A DNA stretch of 64,000 nucleotides from Actinoallomurus sp963850195 (GTDB lineage Bacteria > Actinomycetota > Actinomycetes > Streptosporangiales > Streptosporangiaceae). A model generated the notes under the pieces. The model was not told the origin of the DNA, ran no database searches, and saw only the letters and a list, made by a program, of their open reading frames with translations. The stretch covers positions 558,001-622,000 of the forward strand of contig CAWKKD010000009.1 of NCBI GenBank assembly GCA_963850195.1. The letters are read 5' to 3'. Made by a program: the position numbers and the translations under genes. Each line of letters begins with the position of its first letter. Position 1 is the stretch's first letter. Positions 43,554 to 52,008 of the stretch are shown piece by piece.

Positions 43554-44549
43554 CTAGTCCCTTCCAGCGATGTCGGGCAGCTCGGTCGGCGTGACGAGAT
43601 GGCACGCGACGGGCTGAGCCTCGTCGCGTACGGCGGCCAGGACGGGCACGTCCGTCCGGCACGTGTCGATGGCCACCGGGCACCGGGTGTGGAACCGGCA
43701 TCCGGACGGCGGATCGAGGGGGCTCGGGACCTCGCCGCCGAGCACGACGCGGTGGCGCTGCCGCTGCCGCACGGGGTCGGGCTCGGGCGCGGCGGACAGC
43801 AGCGCCTGCGTGTACGGGTGCTGCGGCCGCGCGAAGATCTTCTTCGTCGGCCCGGTCTCCACGATCTGCCCGAGGTACATCACCGCGATCCGGTCCGCGA
43901 GGAACTCCACCACCGACAGGTCGTGGGTGATGAACAGACAGGAGAAGCCCATGTCCCGCTGCAGGTCGGCGATCAGGTTGAGCACCGAGGCCTGCACCGA
44001 CACGTCCAGCGCCGACACGGGCTCGTCGGCCACGACGAGCTTCGGCTCGAGGATCAGCGCGCGGGCGAGCCCGACTCGCTGGCGCTGGCCGCCGGACAGC
44101 TCGTGCGGGTACCGGGACCGCATCTCGGTGCGCAGGCCGACCTTCTCCAGCATCGTGGTCACCCGCTCGCCGACCTCGGCGCCGCGCGCGACCCCGTGCC
44201 GCCGCAACGGCTCGGCGACGATCTGGGCGACCGTGAACCTCGGGTTGAGAGAGGAGTAGGGGTCCTGGAAGACCGTGTGCACGTCACGGCGCAACGGCCG
44301 CAGCGCACGCGCGGACAGGTGCGTGATGTCACGGCCACCCAGCTCGACGATCCCGGCCGTGGGCTCGGTCAGGCGCAGGACGCACTTGCCGATCGTCGAC
44401 TTGCCGCTGCCCGACTCGCCGACCAGGCCGAGCACCTCGCCCTGCCCGATGGACAGGGAGACGCCGTCGACGGCGCGTACCGCGGGTCCGCGCCCTCGCG
44501 AGCGGTAGTGCTTCACCAGGTCCTTCACCTCGAGGACGGATCCGCTCAT
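43554..44549 (-). CDS. Oligopeptide/dipeptide ABC importer ATPase (DppF-like)
   Basis: A 331-aa ABC ATPase: Walker A GESGSGKST, signature LSGGQRQRVGLARAL, Walker B LVVADEPVSALD, H-loop ITHDLS, and the C-terminal oligopeptide extension with the CRFHTRCP cysteine motif typical of OppF/DppF. One of two ATPases powering uptake by the permease pair encoded upstream. Start overlaps the DppD-like stop (ATGA). Confidence 0.93.
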   Translation of the reverse strand: MSGSVLEVKDLVKHYRSRGRGPAVRAVDGVSLSIGQGEVLGLVGESGSGKSTIGKCVLRLTEPTAGIVELGGRDITHLSARALRPLRRDVHTVFQDPYSSLNPRFTVAQIVAEPLRRHGVARGAEVGERVTTMLEKVGLRTEMRSRYPHELSGGQRQRVGLARALILEPKLVVADEPVSALDVSVQASVLNLIADLQRDMGFSCLFITHDLSVVEFLADRIAVMYLGQIVETGPTKKIFARPQHPYTQALLSAAPEPDPVRQRQRHRVVLGGEVPSPLDPPSGCRFHTRCPVAIDTCRTDVPVLAAVRDEAQPVACHLVTPTELPDIAGRD

Positions 44550-45538
44550 GAGTCGTCTCCCGTCGCCGGTTGGGGATGGAAGCAGGCCGCGAGGTGCCCC
44601 GCGTCATAGGCCTCGAGTACGGGGCGTTGGGCCCGGCAGTCGTCTCGCGCGCGGGGGCAGCGCGGGTGGAACGCGCACTCGTCCGGGTCGCCGAACGGCG
44701 GCGGCACGAGGCCTGGGATCTCCGCGAGCCGCGGGCGACCGTCCTCGCCCGTGACCGCGGCCGAGGGCAGCGCCCGCATGAGCCCGGCCGTGTACGGGTG
44801 CCGCGGCCGGGCGAACAGCTCGGTCACCGAGGCCTGCTCGACGGCGCGGCCCGCGTACATGACGACGGCGCGGTCGGCGATGTCCGCGACCACGCCGAGG
44901 TCGTGGGTGATCAGGATGATCGCGGTGCCGAGCCGGTCGCGCAGGTCGCGGAAGACGTCGAGCACCCCGGCCTGGATCGTGACGTCCAGCGCGGTCGTCG
45001 GCTCGTCGGCGATCAGGACCCGCGGCGAGCACGCCACCGCGATCGCGATCATCACGCGCTGGCGCATGCCACCGGACAGCTGGTGTGGGTACTCCCCGAT
45101 GCGCCGCGCCGGCGCGGGGATGCCGACCAGCTCGAGCAGCTCGACGGCGCGGGCGCGGGCGGCCGACCGCGACAGGTTCTCGTGCCGGCGCAGCACCTCG
45201 GCGATCTGGAACCCGACGGTGAACGAGGGGTTCAGCGAGGTCATCGGCTCCTGGAACACCACGGAGACGTCCTTGCCGCGGATCTCGCGCAGCTGGCGGT
45301 CCGACAGCTCGGTCAGCTCACGGCCGTCGAGCCGGATCGAGCCGGACAGCCGCGTGGTGTCCGGCGGCAGCAGCCGCGGCACCGACATCGCGGTGACCGA
45401 CTTGCCGCAGCCCGACTCGCCGCACAGCGCGAGGATCTCCCCGCGTTCGAGGCTCAGCGAGATGTCGCGTACGGCGCTCACCTCACCGTCCTCGGTGTCG
45501 AAGCCGACCCGCAGATCGGTGATCTCGAGAAGGCTCAT
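44546..45538 (-). CDS. Oligopeptide/dipeptide ABC importer ATPase (DppD-like)
   Basis: A 330-aa ATPase partner: Walker A GESGCGKS, signature LSGGMRQRVMIAIA, Walker B LIADEPTTALD, then the FHPRCPRARDDC extension of the family. ATG 45538 overlaps the permease stop (ATGA), so translation is coupled. The position upstream of the DppF-like gene is standard for dpp/opp operons. Confidence 0.93.
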   Translation of the reverse strand: MSLLEITDLRVGFDTEDGEVSAVRDISLSLERGEILALCGESGCGKSVTAMSVPRLLPPDTTRLSGSIRLDGRELTELSDRQLREIRGKDVSVVFQEPMTSLNPSFTVGFQIAEVLRRHENLSRSAARARAVELLELVGIPAPARRIGEYPHQLSGGMRQRVMIAIAVACSPRVLIADEPTTALDVTIQAGVLDVFRDLRDRLGTAIILITHDLGVVADIADRAVVMYAGRAVEQASVTELFARPRHPYTAGLMRALPSAAVTGEDGRPRLAEIPGLVPPPFGDPDECAFHPRCPRARDDCRAQRPVLEAYDAGHLAACFHPQPATGDDS

Positions 45539-46419
45539 CGGGCGCTCCGTGGGTCGAGGACGTCGCGCATGCCGTCGCCGAGCAGGTTGAAGCCGAGCGT
45601 GGCGAGAGCGATCATCAGGCCGGGCCAGATCGCGAGCCACGGCGCCTGGTCGAGGAACTGCTGCGCGCTCGTCAGGATCACGCCCCACGACGGCGTCGGC
45701 GGCTGTACGCCCAGGCCGAGGAAGGACAGGACCGCCTCGCCGATGATCGCGGTCGGGATGGCCACGGTGGCCTGCACGATCAGCGCGCTGGTCGCGCCGG
45801 GCAGCACGTACCGGAACATGATCCGGCCATCGCCCGCGCCATCGGCGACCGCCGCCGACACGTAGTCCATCTGGGCGATCACGAGCACCTCGCCGCGGGT
45901 GATCCGGATGATCCCCGGGAGCTGGGAGACGCCGAGCGAGATGACGACGTTGCGCAGGGACGGCCCCAGGATGGCGGCCATGCCGACCGCGAAGACCAGG
46001 AACGGGAACGCCAGCACGACGTCGACCAGCCGCATCACGATCGGGTCCAGCACCCGGCGGTAGTAGCCCGCGACGAGCCCGATCGGGATACCGATCACCA
46101 TCGCCAGCAGCGTGGACAGCACGCCGGCCTCGAGCGAGACCCGCGCGCCGTACGCGATCCTGGCGAGCACGTCGCGGCCCAGGTCGTCGGTGCCCAGCAG
46201 GTGCGCGCCGGACGGCGGCGCCAGCGTGGCGACGTAGTCCTGCGCCGCGGGGTCGCCGGTCACGAACGGCCCGACGATCGCGAGGACCAGGAAGAACGCG
46301 ACGAGCACCAGCCCGACCATCGCGGCCGGGCGGCGGCGGAACCTCCGCCAGGTCTGGCGGAGCCGGCCGGGCGGCACCTGGACCCGGCCCGCCGGCACGG
46401 ACAGGAGCTGATCAGCCAT
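45535..46419 (-). CDS. Dipeptide ABC importer permease (DppC-like)
   Basis: A 294-aa permease. A basic N-terminal arm (RQTWRRFRRRP) precedes TM1, then LLGTDDLGRDVLARIAYGARVSL (in part), the family motif, and the EAA loop ADGAGDGRIMFRYVLPGA contacting the ATPases. Six TM helices are expected. Overlaps the DppB-like gene by eight bases. Confidence 0.92.
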   Translation of the reverse strand: MADQLLSVPAGRVQVPPGRLRQTWRRFRRRPAAMVGLVLVAFFLVLAIVGPFVTGDPAAQDYVATLAPPSGAHLLGTDDLGRDVLARIAYGARVSLEAGVLSTLLAMVIGIPIGLVAGYYRRVLDPIVMRLVDVVLAFPFLVFAVGMAAILGPSLRNVVISLGVSQLPGIIRITRGEVLVIAQMDYVSAAVADGAGDGRIMFRYVLPGATSALIVQATVAIPTAIIGEAVLSFLGLGVQPPTPSWGVILTSAQQFLDQAPWLAIWPGLMIALATLGFNLLGDGMRDVLDPRSAR

Positions 46420-47371
46420 GTTCCGCTCCAGACAGTCGGATCCGCGGATTCAGCAGCGCGTACGTGATGTCGACGAGAAGGTTCACCGCGATGTAGCCGA
46501 CGACCGTGACCAGCACCACCGCCTCGATGACCGGGTAGTTGCGGGTCAGCACGGCGTCGATGGTGAGCTTGCCGAACCCCGGGATGACGAAGATCTGTTC
46601 GGTCACGACCGCGCCGCTGATCAGCGCGCCGAGCTGTAGGCCCAGGACGGTCACCACGGTCGTCAGGCTGTTGCGCAGCGCGTGCACGCCGACGACGGAG
46701 CGTTCCGGCAGGCCCTTGGAGCGCGCGGTGCGGACGTAGTCCGAGGACAGCGACCCGAGCATCGCCGATCGGGTCTGCCGCATGAGCACCGCCGCGAAGC
46801 CGGTGCCCAGGACGATCGCGGGCATCAGCATGCGTTCGAGGTTGCCACCGGGATCACCGGTGAACGCGACGTACCCGGACGCGGGTAGCCAGTGCAGTTT
46901 CACCGAGAACAGCAGGATGCCGAGGATGCCGAGCCAGAAGTGCGGGACGGACAGGCCGACCAGCCCGAAGGCGGTGGCGACGTGGTCGGCGAGGCGGCCA
47001 CGACGTGTCGCGGCCACGATGCCGGCCGTGACGCCGACCCCGACGGCCACGAGCATGGCCAGCACCGACAGCTCGATGGTGACCGGCAGCCGCTCCACCA
47101 GGATGTGGCCCACCGGCAGGCGGTCCTGGGTGGAGCGGCCGAAGTCGCCGCGGATCGCGTGGCCGACGTAGTGCGCGTACTGCACGGGGAGCGGCTGGTC
47201 GAGGCCGTACTCGTGGCGGATGGCGGTGATCGCCTCCGGGCCCGCCTCCTGCCCGGCGAGCACGCGGGCCGGATCGCCGGGCAGCGCCCTGACTCCGAGG
47301 AAGACCAGGACGCTGCCCAGGAAGAGCACGATCGCCGCCGCGCCGATCCGCCGCAGGATGAACGGTCCCAT
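46412..47371 (-). CDS. Dipeptide ABC importer permease (DppB-like)
   Basis: A 319-aa permease with the N-terminal MGPFILRRIG helix, DPARVLAGQEAG and YGLDQPLPVQY in the periplasmic loop, GDFGRSTQ, and the EAA loop RTARSKGLPERSVVGVHALRN (in part). ATG 47371 lies just after the binding-protein stop at 47374. It pairs with the DppC-like protein as the channel. Confidence 0.92.
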   Translation of the reverse strand: MGPFILRRIGAAAIVLFLGSVLVFLGVRALPGDPARVLAGQEAGPEAITAIRHEYGLDQPLPVQYAHYVGHAIRGDFGRSTQDRLPVGHILVERLPVTIELSVLAMLVAVGVGVTAGIVAATRRGRLADHVATAFGLVGLSVPHFWLGILGILLFSVKLHWLPASGYVAFTGDPGGNLERMLMPAIVLGTGFAAVLMRQTRSAMLGSLSSDYVRTARSKGLPERSVVGVHALRNSLTTVVTVLGLQLGALISGAVVTEQIFVIPGFGKLTIDAVLTRNYPVIEAVVLVTVVGYIAVNLLVDITYALLNPRIRLSGAEHG

Positions 47372-47373
47372 CG

Positions 47374-48984
47374 TTACTGGGCCGCGTAGCCGGCGGTTCC
47401 GAGCCTGGGGAGTCCGTCGGCGTAGTACTTGATGCCGGCGATGTTCTTGGCCATGCCCAGGTAGTACAGGTTGTGGTAGAGGTAAATGTTCCCGCGCAGC
47501 TCGGCGGCTCGCGCGAGCGCCTTGGCGTAGAGCTCCTTGCGCTTGGCGACGTCGCTCGTGGCGGCGGCCTGCTGGATCGGCTCGTCGATCCCCGGGTCGG
47601 CGATTCCGGAGTAGTTGTTCTTCCCACCGCCGGTGATCAGGCCGGACAGGTCGCCGTCGGGGTCGATGCGCCCGGACCATCCGCTCGTGTAGGCGTCGAA
47701 CTTCCCGGCTGCGGCCTGGTCCAGCGAGGTCGCGAAGTCCACAGGCTGCACGGAGACGTCGAAGCCGGTCTCCTTGGTCATCTGCTGGATGACCTGGCCG
47801 AGCCGCGCGCTGGTCGCGTCCGAGGGCACGGTGAGCTTCACCGGGATCGGCGTCTTCACACCCGACTTGGCGACGAGCTGCTTGGCGGCGGCGACGTCAC
47901 GGCTCGAGCAGGTCACGCCGGCGGGCCGGTACGGGCTGTTCAGCGGGAGCGGGCTGCAGTCGGGCTGGTTGAGCCCGTTGTAGACGGCCTTGTTGATGAG
48001 GGTGCGGTCGAGTGACAGCTCGAAGGCCTGGCGCAGCTCGGGGCTCTTGCCCAGCGGAGTGTTCACCTCGGCGGGCTTCTCCGTCGAGCCGTTGGCGTTG
48101 GTGACGTTGATGTCGATGCCGTAGTTGCCCAGGCCGCCGCCGGAGACCACCCGGAGCTTCGGGTCGCCCTGTACGCCCGCGACCGTCGTCGTGGCGAGTT
48201 CCTCGGCGGCCTGCACGTCGCCGGACTTGAGGTTCGCGGCCCGTACGTTCGGGTCCACGATGACCTTGTAGACGACGTGGTCGAGCTTGACCTTGGACGC
48301 GTCGTAGTAGTCCGGAGCGCGGTCCAGCACGATTTGGTTCCCCGAGGTGCGGCTCGCGAACTTGAAGGGCCCCACGCACACCGGATTCGTGCCGAAGTTG
48401 TCGCCCTCGGAGTCCAGGGCCTTCGGCGACATCACCATGCCGGCGCGGTCGGCGAGCTGGGCGGTGAGCGGCGTGAACGTGCGCGACAGCGTCACCTTGA
48501 CCGTGGACGGGTCCACGACGTCGATCTTCTGCACGGCGGCGAGGTCGGAGATGCGGGCGGACTTCTTGTACGTCCGGTGGCGGTCGAGCGACTTCTTCAC
48601 GGCCGCGGCGTCGAAGGGGGTGCCGTCATTGAACTTCACGCCCGTGCGCAGCTTGATGGTGGCGGTCTTGCCGTCCGCCGACATCGTGGGAAGCCCGGTG
48701 GCGAGCTGCGGAACGATCTTGGAGTTCGCGTCGATGTCGTACAGCTTCTCGCAGAGCGAGGTGAACACCTCGCGGCCGATCAGCGTGGTGGAGGTGCTCG
48801 GGTCCAGCGCGTCCGGGTCGGCGGCGAGCGCGAGCGTGAGGGTGCCGCCGTTCTTGACGGTGCGGTTGTCGGCGGCGGCACCGGAGACCGAGGGTTTCGC
48901 CGTTCCGCCACCGCCGGAACACGCGGCCACGGCCGCGAGGGACAGGGCGACGAGTGTCGCCGCGAGGCCACGAGAGATGTGCAT
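47374..48984 (-). CDS. Family 5 peptide-binding lipoprotein of an ABC importer
   Basis: A 536-aa extracellular solute-binding protein (DppA/OppA family). Lipobox AVAAC with the acceptor Cys at about 22, followed by a Gly/Ser/Ala spacer. The mature part has GGTLTLALAADPDALDPS, the KFNDGTPFDAAAVKKSLDR motif and GPFKFASRTSGN, as in peptide and nickel binding proteins. First gene of the importer operon; ligand not known, but the linked Ggt suggests gamma-glutamyl peptides. Confidence 0.93.
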   Translation of the reverse strand: MHISRGLAATLVALSLAAVAACSGGGGTAKPSVSGAAADNRTVKNGGTLTLALAADPDALDPSTSTTLIGREVFTSLCEKLYDIDANSKIVPQLATGLPTMSADGKTATIKLRTGVKFNDGTPFDAAAVKKSLDRHRTYKKSARISDLAAVQKIDVVDPSTVKVTLSRTFTPLTAQLADRAGMVMSPKALDSEGDNFGTNPVCVGPFKFASRTSGNQIVLDRAPDYYDASKVKLDHVVYKVIVDPNVRAANLKSGDVQAAEELATTTVAGVQGDPKLRVVSGGGLGNYGIDINVTNANGSTEKPAEVNTPLGKSPELRQAFELSLDRTLINKAVYNGLNQPDCSPLPLNSPYRPAGVTCSSRDVAAAKQLVAKSGVKTPIPVKLTVPSDATSARLGQVIQQMTKETGFDVSVQPVDFATSLDQAAAGKFDAYTSGWSGRIDPDGDLSGLITGGGKNNYSGIADPGIDEPIQQAAATSDVAKRKELYAKALARAAELRGNIYLYHNLYYLGMAKNIAGIKYYADGLPRLGTAGYAAQ

Positions 48985-49047
48985 GGAGGTCGCTCCTTCG
49001 CCGATCGGAGATTTCGGGAGGGGACAGGAGAAGACTTATCGGGAGAC

Positions 49048-49055
49048 TGTATACA
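49048..49055. promoter_or_regulatory. Candidate GntR/FCD operator before the binding-protein gene
   Basis: TGTATACA, a perfect 8-bp palindrome 64 bases upstream of the binding-protein start and 42 bases after the GntR stop. FCD-type GntR regulators commonly bind GTATAC-centred sites, and this falls in the promoter gap of the operon. Confidence 0.55.
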
Positions 49056-49096
49056 AAACCAGAGTTACGTGGACGTTTCGAGGGGTGCCGAGTTTG

Positions 49097-49756
49097 TCAG
49101 GTCTCGCGCAGGGCCGCTAGGTACGAACGCCTCGCGGCTGCCACATGGGCCACCGCCCTGGCCTCGGCCTCCGCCTCGTCACCGGCCGCGATGGCCTCGT
49201 ACAGGCCCAGGTGCTCGGTCCACGAGTGCGGCGCCCGATGCCGCGCCGTCTGCTGGAACACCCACTGCGCCCGCCGGAGCATCGGCCCCACCACGAGGTG
49301 CAGGTACGCGTTTCCGGCCGTCTCGGCGACCGTGCCGTGGAAGGCGGTGTTCAGGTCCGCGACCTCGTCGAGCCGCCCCTCATCGACCGCGATGCGCGCG
49401 GAGTCGAGCACCTGCCGCAGCCGGCGTGAGGACTCCGCGGTCACCTTGCGCGCGGACAGGCGCGCGGTCAGCCCCTCGAGGGCCATCCGCACGTCGAACA
49501 GCTCCTCGGCCTCCTCGGCCGGAAACCGCGCGACGGCGGCGCCGCGACGCGGCGTGACCTCGACGAACCCCTCGGTCGCGAGCACGCGGATGGCCTCGCG
49601 CACGGGGTTGCGCGAGACGCCGAGTCGTTTGGCGAGCCGGTCCTCGACCAGCCGCTCGCCCGGGGTCAGCTCACCCGTGAGGATCAAACGGCGCAGCTCC
49701 GCCGTGACCATGTCGCGGAGGGGGCGGTGAGTCGAGCCCACGGTGTTGTCGGTCAT
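49097..49756 (-). CDS. GntR family regulator with FCD domain
   Basis: A 219-aa repressor-type protein. N-terminal winged helix (LRRLILTGELTPGERL, RLGVSRNPVREAIRVLATEGFV in part) and C-terminal all-helical FCD effector domain with the metal-binding Asp/His pattern (DLNTAFHGTVA, then H residues near the end). It is transcribed towards the importer operon and is the likely local regulator; FCD domains bind small organic acids or amino-acid-like ligands. Confidence 0.9.
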   Translation of the reverse strand: MTDNTVGSTHRPLRDMVTAELRRLILTGELTPGERLVEDRLAKRLGVSRNPVREAIRVLATEGFVEVTPRRGAAVARFPAEEAEELFDVRMALEGLTARLSARKVTAESSRRLRQVLDSARIAVDEGRLDEVADLNTAFHGTVAETAGNAYLHLVVGPMLRRAQWVFQQTARHRAPHSWTEHLGLYEAIAAGDEAEAEARAVAHVAAARRSYLAALRET

Positions 49757-50027
49757 CGGCGTTCAACCATAATCAATCCGGGCGATCCGCGCTTGATCGC
49801 CTCTTGACAGAGCCCTCGCGGGCATTGTCGGCCGCTGCCCGGCACCCTCCTCGCAGGTGACCCTCCGTGATCGAACACGCAGCCGATTGGCCGATCCGCG
49901 TGAAAGCCGACATGATCGGTGAAGCGACTCCGCCGGGAGGATGAGAGGGAACCAACCTGCCGGGGGATCCGAGCGTCCTAAGAGTTGCCTATGGTGTCCA
50001 TGGGTATTTCGAGAACGGGGCGAGACC
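49757..50027. other. Divergent gap between GntR and STAS genes
   Basis: About 270 bases holding the promoters of both genes. A TTGACA at about 49802 is a good minus-35 match, but a spaced minus-10 element is not obvious. No other feature seen. Confidence 0.35.
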
Positions 50028-50483
50028 GTGACTACCAATGTGAGTGGCATCCCCGCGCCACGGCGCCACAGGATGGCCCGCGACGCGGCCACCTCGCGGA
50101 TGCGTACGGCGCGTGGCGGTGTGCGCCGCTGCAGCACCACCGCGCGAGGCCTGATGACCACGCTCGTGCGCACCGACGGCCGGTCCGCCGTGGTCGCGAT
50201 CTGCGGTGAGATCGATGTGCACACCTCAGGGGAGCTGCGCACGATCCTGTTCGCCCTCGTCGATGACGGGCACGCGCAGCTGGTCGTCGACTTCTCCGGC
50301 GTGCGCTTCTGTGACGCCGCCGGCCTGGGCGTCCTCGTCGCGGTGAACAACCGCGTCCGTGAGAGCGGCGGCGAGGTGCGCCTCACCGGCGTCGCGCCCA
50401 CGCAGCGGCGCATCCTCGAGATCACCCGGCTGGACCAGGTGTTCCGGCCCTACGACAGCGTCGACGACGCGCTCACGACCTAG
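50028..50483 (+). CDS. STAS-domain anti-sigma factor antagonist-like protein
   Basis: A 151-aa protein: 42 basic, probably disordered residues, then one STAS domain (VVAICGEIDVHTSGELRTIL in part, LVVDFSGVRFCDAAGLGVLV). Such proteins bind anti-sigma kinases and release sigma factors. The phospho-acceptor serine of the D-S-S/A-G-L motif is alanine here (A97). GTG 50028 is used; ATG 50154, at the start of the STAS domain, is an alternative. The TAG stop lies next to a MITE-like palindromic element. Confidence 0.85.
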   Translation: MTTNVSGIPAPRRHRMARDAATSRMRTARGGVRRCSTTARGLMTTLVRTDGRSAVVAICGEIDVHTSGELRTILFALVDDGHAQLVVDFSGVRFCDAAGLGVLVAVNNRVRESGGEVRLTGVAPTQRRILEITRLDQVFRPYDSVDDALTT

Positions 50484-50642
50484 GGCGTGTCTGACAGATC
50501 CCTGTCCTACTGCGCGGCGTCCAGACGACGCCTCGCCGCGTTGTCGTCGGTCGACAGCCAAACCAGGCTGACTCCCTCCTCCGCCTTGCGACGCGCCGCC
50601 TGGACGCCGCTCGCGACGAACGCGATCTGTCAGACACACCCT
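50482..50642. mobile_element. 161-bp MITE-like palindromic element
   Basis: Nineteen-base terminal inverted repeats (50482-50500 and 50624-50642) differ by one base: AGGGCGTGTCTGACAGATC against its partner. The interior is an imperfect palindrome centred at about 50562, so the whole element can fold as one long hairpin. It has no coding capacity and shows no clear target-site duplication. It begins inside the STAS stop codon. It could be a MITE, a transposon relic, or a terminator-like regulatory hairpin. Confidence 0.6.
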
Positions 50643-50773
50643 GGGACGAGTGTCCCGAGCGTGTCGACACACGCGGTCGACCAGGCATTAGCCCGCTCAC
50701 GTGGCGGGGTTTCGGTGTTCCCTACTATCCTCGTGCTGTTCGCGCCCACGGACTCGGGGAGGTGGTGGCGGTC

Positions 50774-51862
50774 GTGGTAGGACCGGACCTCCACCGCGGG
50801 CTCGGCCAGGGTGGATTCACCGCGGGACTCGACCCCGACTCACTCCCCGACGGGCTGCTCGTCGCCGACGCCAACAGCAGGGTCGCGGTCTTCAACAACG
50901 CCGCCGTACGCCTCATCGGCCTCCCGCGTCCCGACGCGCTCGGCCGTGACGCCGCGGTCGTGCTCCCGCTCTTCGACTCAGACGGCCGCGACTGGTGGAA
51001 GTGCACCGACCCCTATCACGGGCTCGGCACCCGCAGCCGCCATCCCGAGGCGCCCCTGCACCTGGCCGACGGGCGCGAGCTGCTGGTGACCGCCTCCTAT
51101 ACGCGCGACGGAGACGGCCAGGTCACCGCGTTCACCGTGGCGTTCCGCGACGCGAGCCGCCGGGCCCGGCAGGAGCGCAGCCGCGCCGACCTGGTCTCGA
51201 CGGTCGCCCACGAGCTGCGGTCCCCGCTCACCAGCGTGAAGGGCTTCACCGCGACGCTCCTCGCCAAGTGGCACCGCTTCAACGACGACCAGAAGCGCGT
51301 CATGCTCGAGACGGTCAACGCCGACGCCGACCGGGTCACGCGGCTGATCACCGAGCTGCTCGACGTGTCCCGCATCGAGGCGGGCCGCCTGGAGATGCGG
51401 CGCCAGGTCGTGGACCTGGTCGAGCAGGCCCGCAAGGTGATCGCCGGCCGGGTCGTGGCGGGCGAGCCCGCCGACCGCTTCGTCCTCGACGTGCCGGGCG
51501 AGCTGCCCGAGATGTGGCTCGACCCCGACAAGATCGACCAGATCCTCGGCAACCTGGTGGAGAACGCCGTCCGACACGGTGCTGGTACTGTCACGATTGT
51601 GGTGGAGCCGGACTCACGCGTGCGGGGAGCCGTCGTGTCCGTACGCGACGAGGGCGAGGGAATCCCGCCCGAGGCCGCGCAACGGGTCTTTCGGCAGTTC
51701 TGGCGCGGTCACGGCCAGCCGCGCGGAGGCACGGGCCTCGGCCTCTACATCGTGAAGGGCCTGGTCGAGGCGCACGGTGGCACCATCAACGTACGGCGTG
51801 CCCCGGGCGGCGGCGCGGAGTTTCGATTTAGCCTGCCCGCCGGAGCTCCGGACTACGCCTGA
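50774..51862 (+). CDS. PAS-domain sensor histidine kinase
   Basis: A 362-aa soluble kinase: N-terminal PAS domain (LPDGLLVADANSRVAVFNNAA in part), HisKA domain with phospho-acceptor His146 in STVAHELRSPLTSVKGF, and an HATPase domain with N-box NLVENAVRHG, DEGEGIPPE and GGTGLGLYIVKGLVEAHGG. No TM segment is seen, so it senses a cytoplasmic cue. No response regulator lies beside it. GTG 50774 is preferred (GGAGG eleven bases upstream); GTGs at 50762 and 50765 touch that site. A kinase gene just before pheS is, as I recall, conserved in Streptomyces. Confidence 0.88.
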   Translation: MVGPDLHRGLGQGGFTAGLDPDSLPDGLLVADANSRVAVFNNAAVRLIGLPRPDALGRDAAVVLPLFDSDGRDWWKCTDPYHGLGTRSRHPEAPLHLADGRELLVTASYTRDGDGQVTAFTVAFRDASRRARQERSRADLVSTVAHELRSPLTSVKGFTATLLAKWHRFNDDQKRVMLETVNADADRVTRLITELLDVSRIEAGRLEMRRQVVDLVEQARKVIAGRVVAGEPADRFVLDVPGELPEMWLDPDKIDQILGNLVENAVRHGAGTVTIVVEPDSRVRGAVVSVRDEGEGIPPEAAQRVFRQFWRGHGQPRGGTGLGLYIVKGLVEAHGGTINVRRAPGGGAEFRFSLPAGAPDYA

Positions 51863-51912
51863 GAGCACCGAGCGGGCTTCCCGGCCGCTCCTCCGATACA
51901 TGATCGTCGGCT

Positions 51913-51940
51913 CCGATCAGGTCTGATCAGACCTGATCGG
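51913..51940. promoter_or_regulatory. 28-bp perfect palindrome upstream of pheS
   Basis: CCGATCAGGTCTGATCAGAC then CTGATCGG: every base pairs with its partner across the centre TGATCA. It is 50 bases past the kinase stop and 68 before pheS. It could be a terminator hairpin for the kinase transcript or a dimeric regulator site for pheST. Confidence 0.75.
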
Positions 51941-52008
51941 CCGGGGGCGCGGGCGCATGCCGACTAGACTTGATCGTCATTCCGCACCCGCTGGAGTTGT
52001 CCGAAAAC

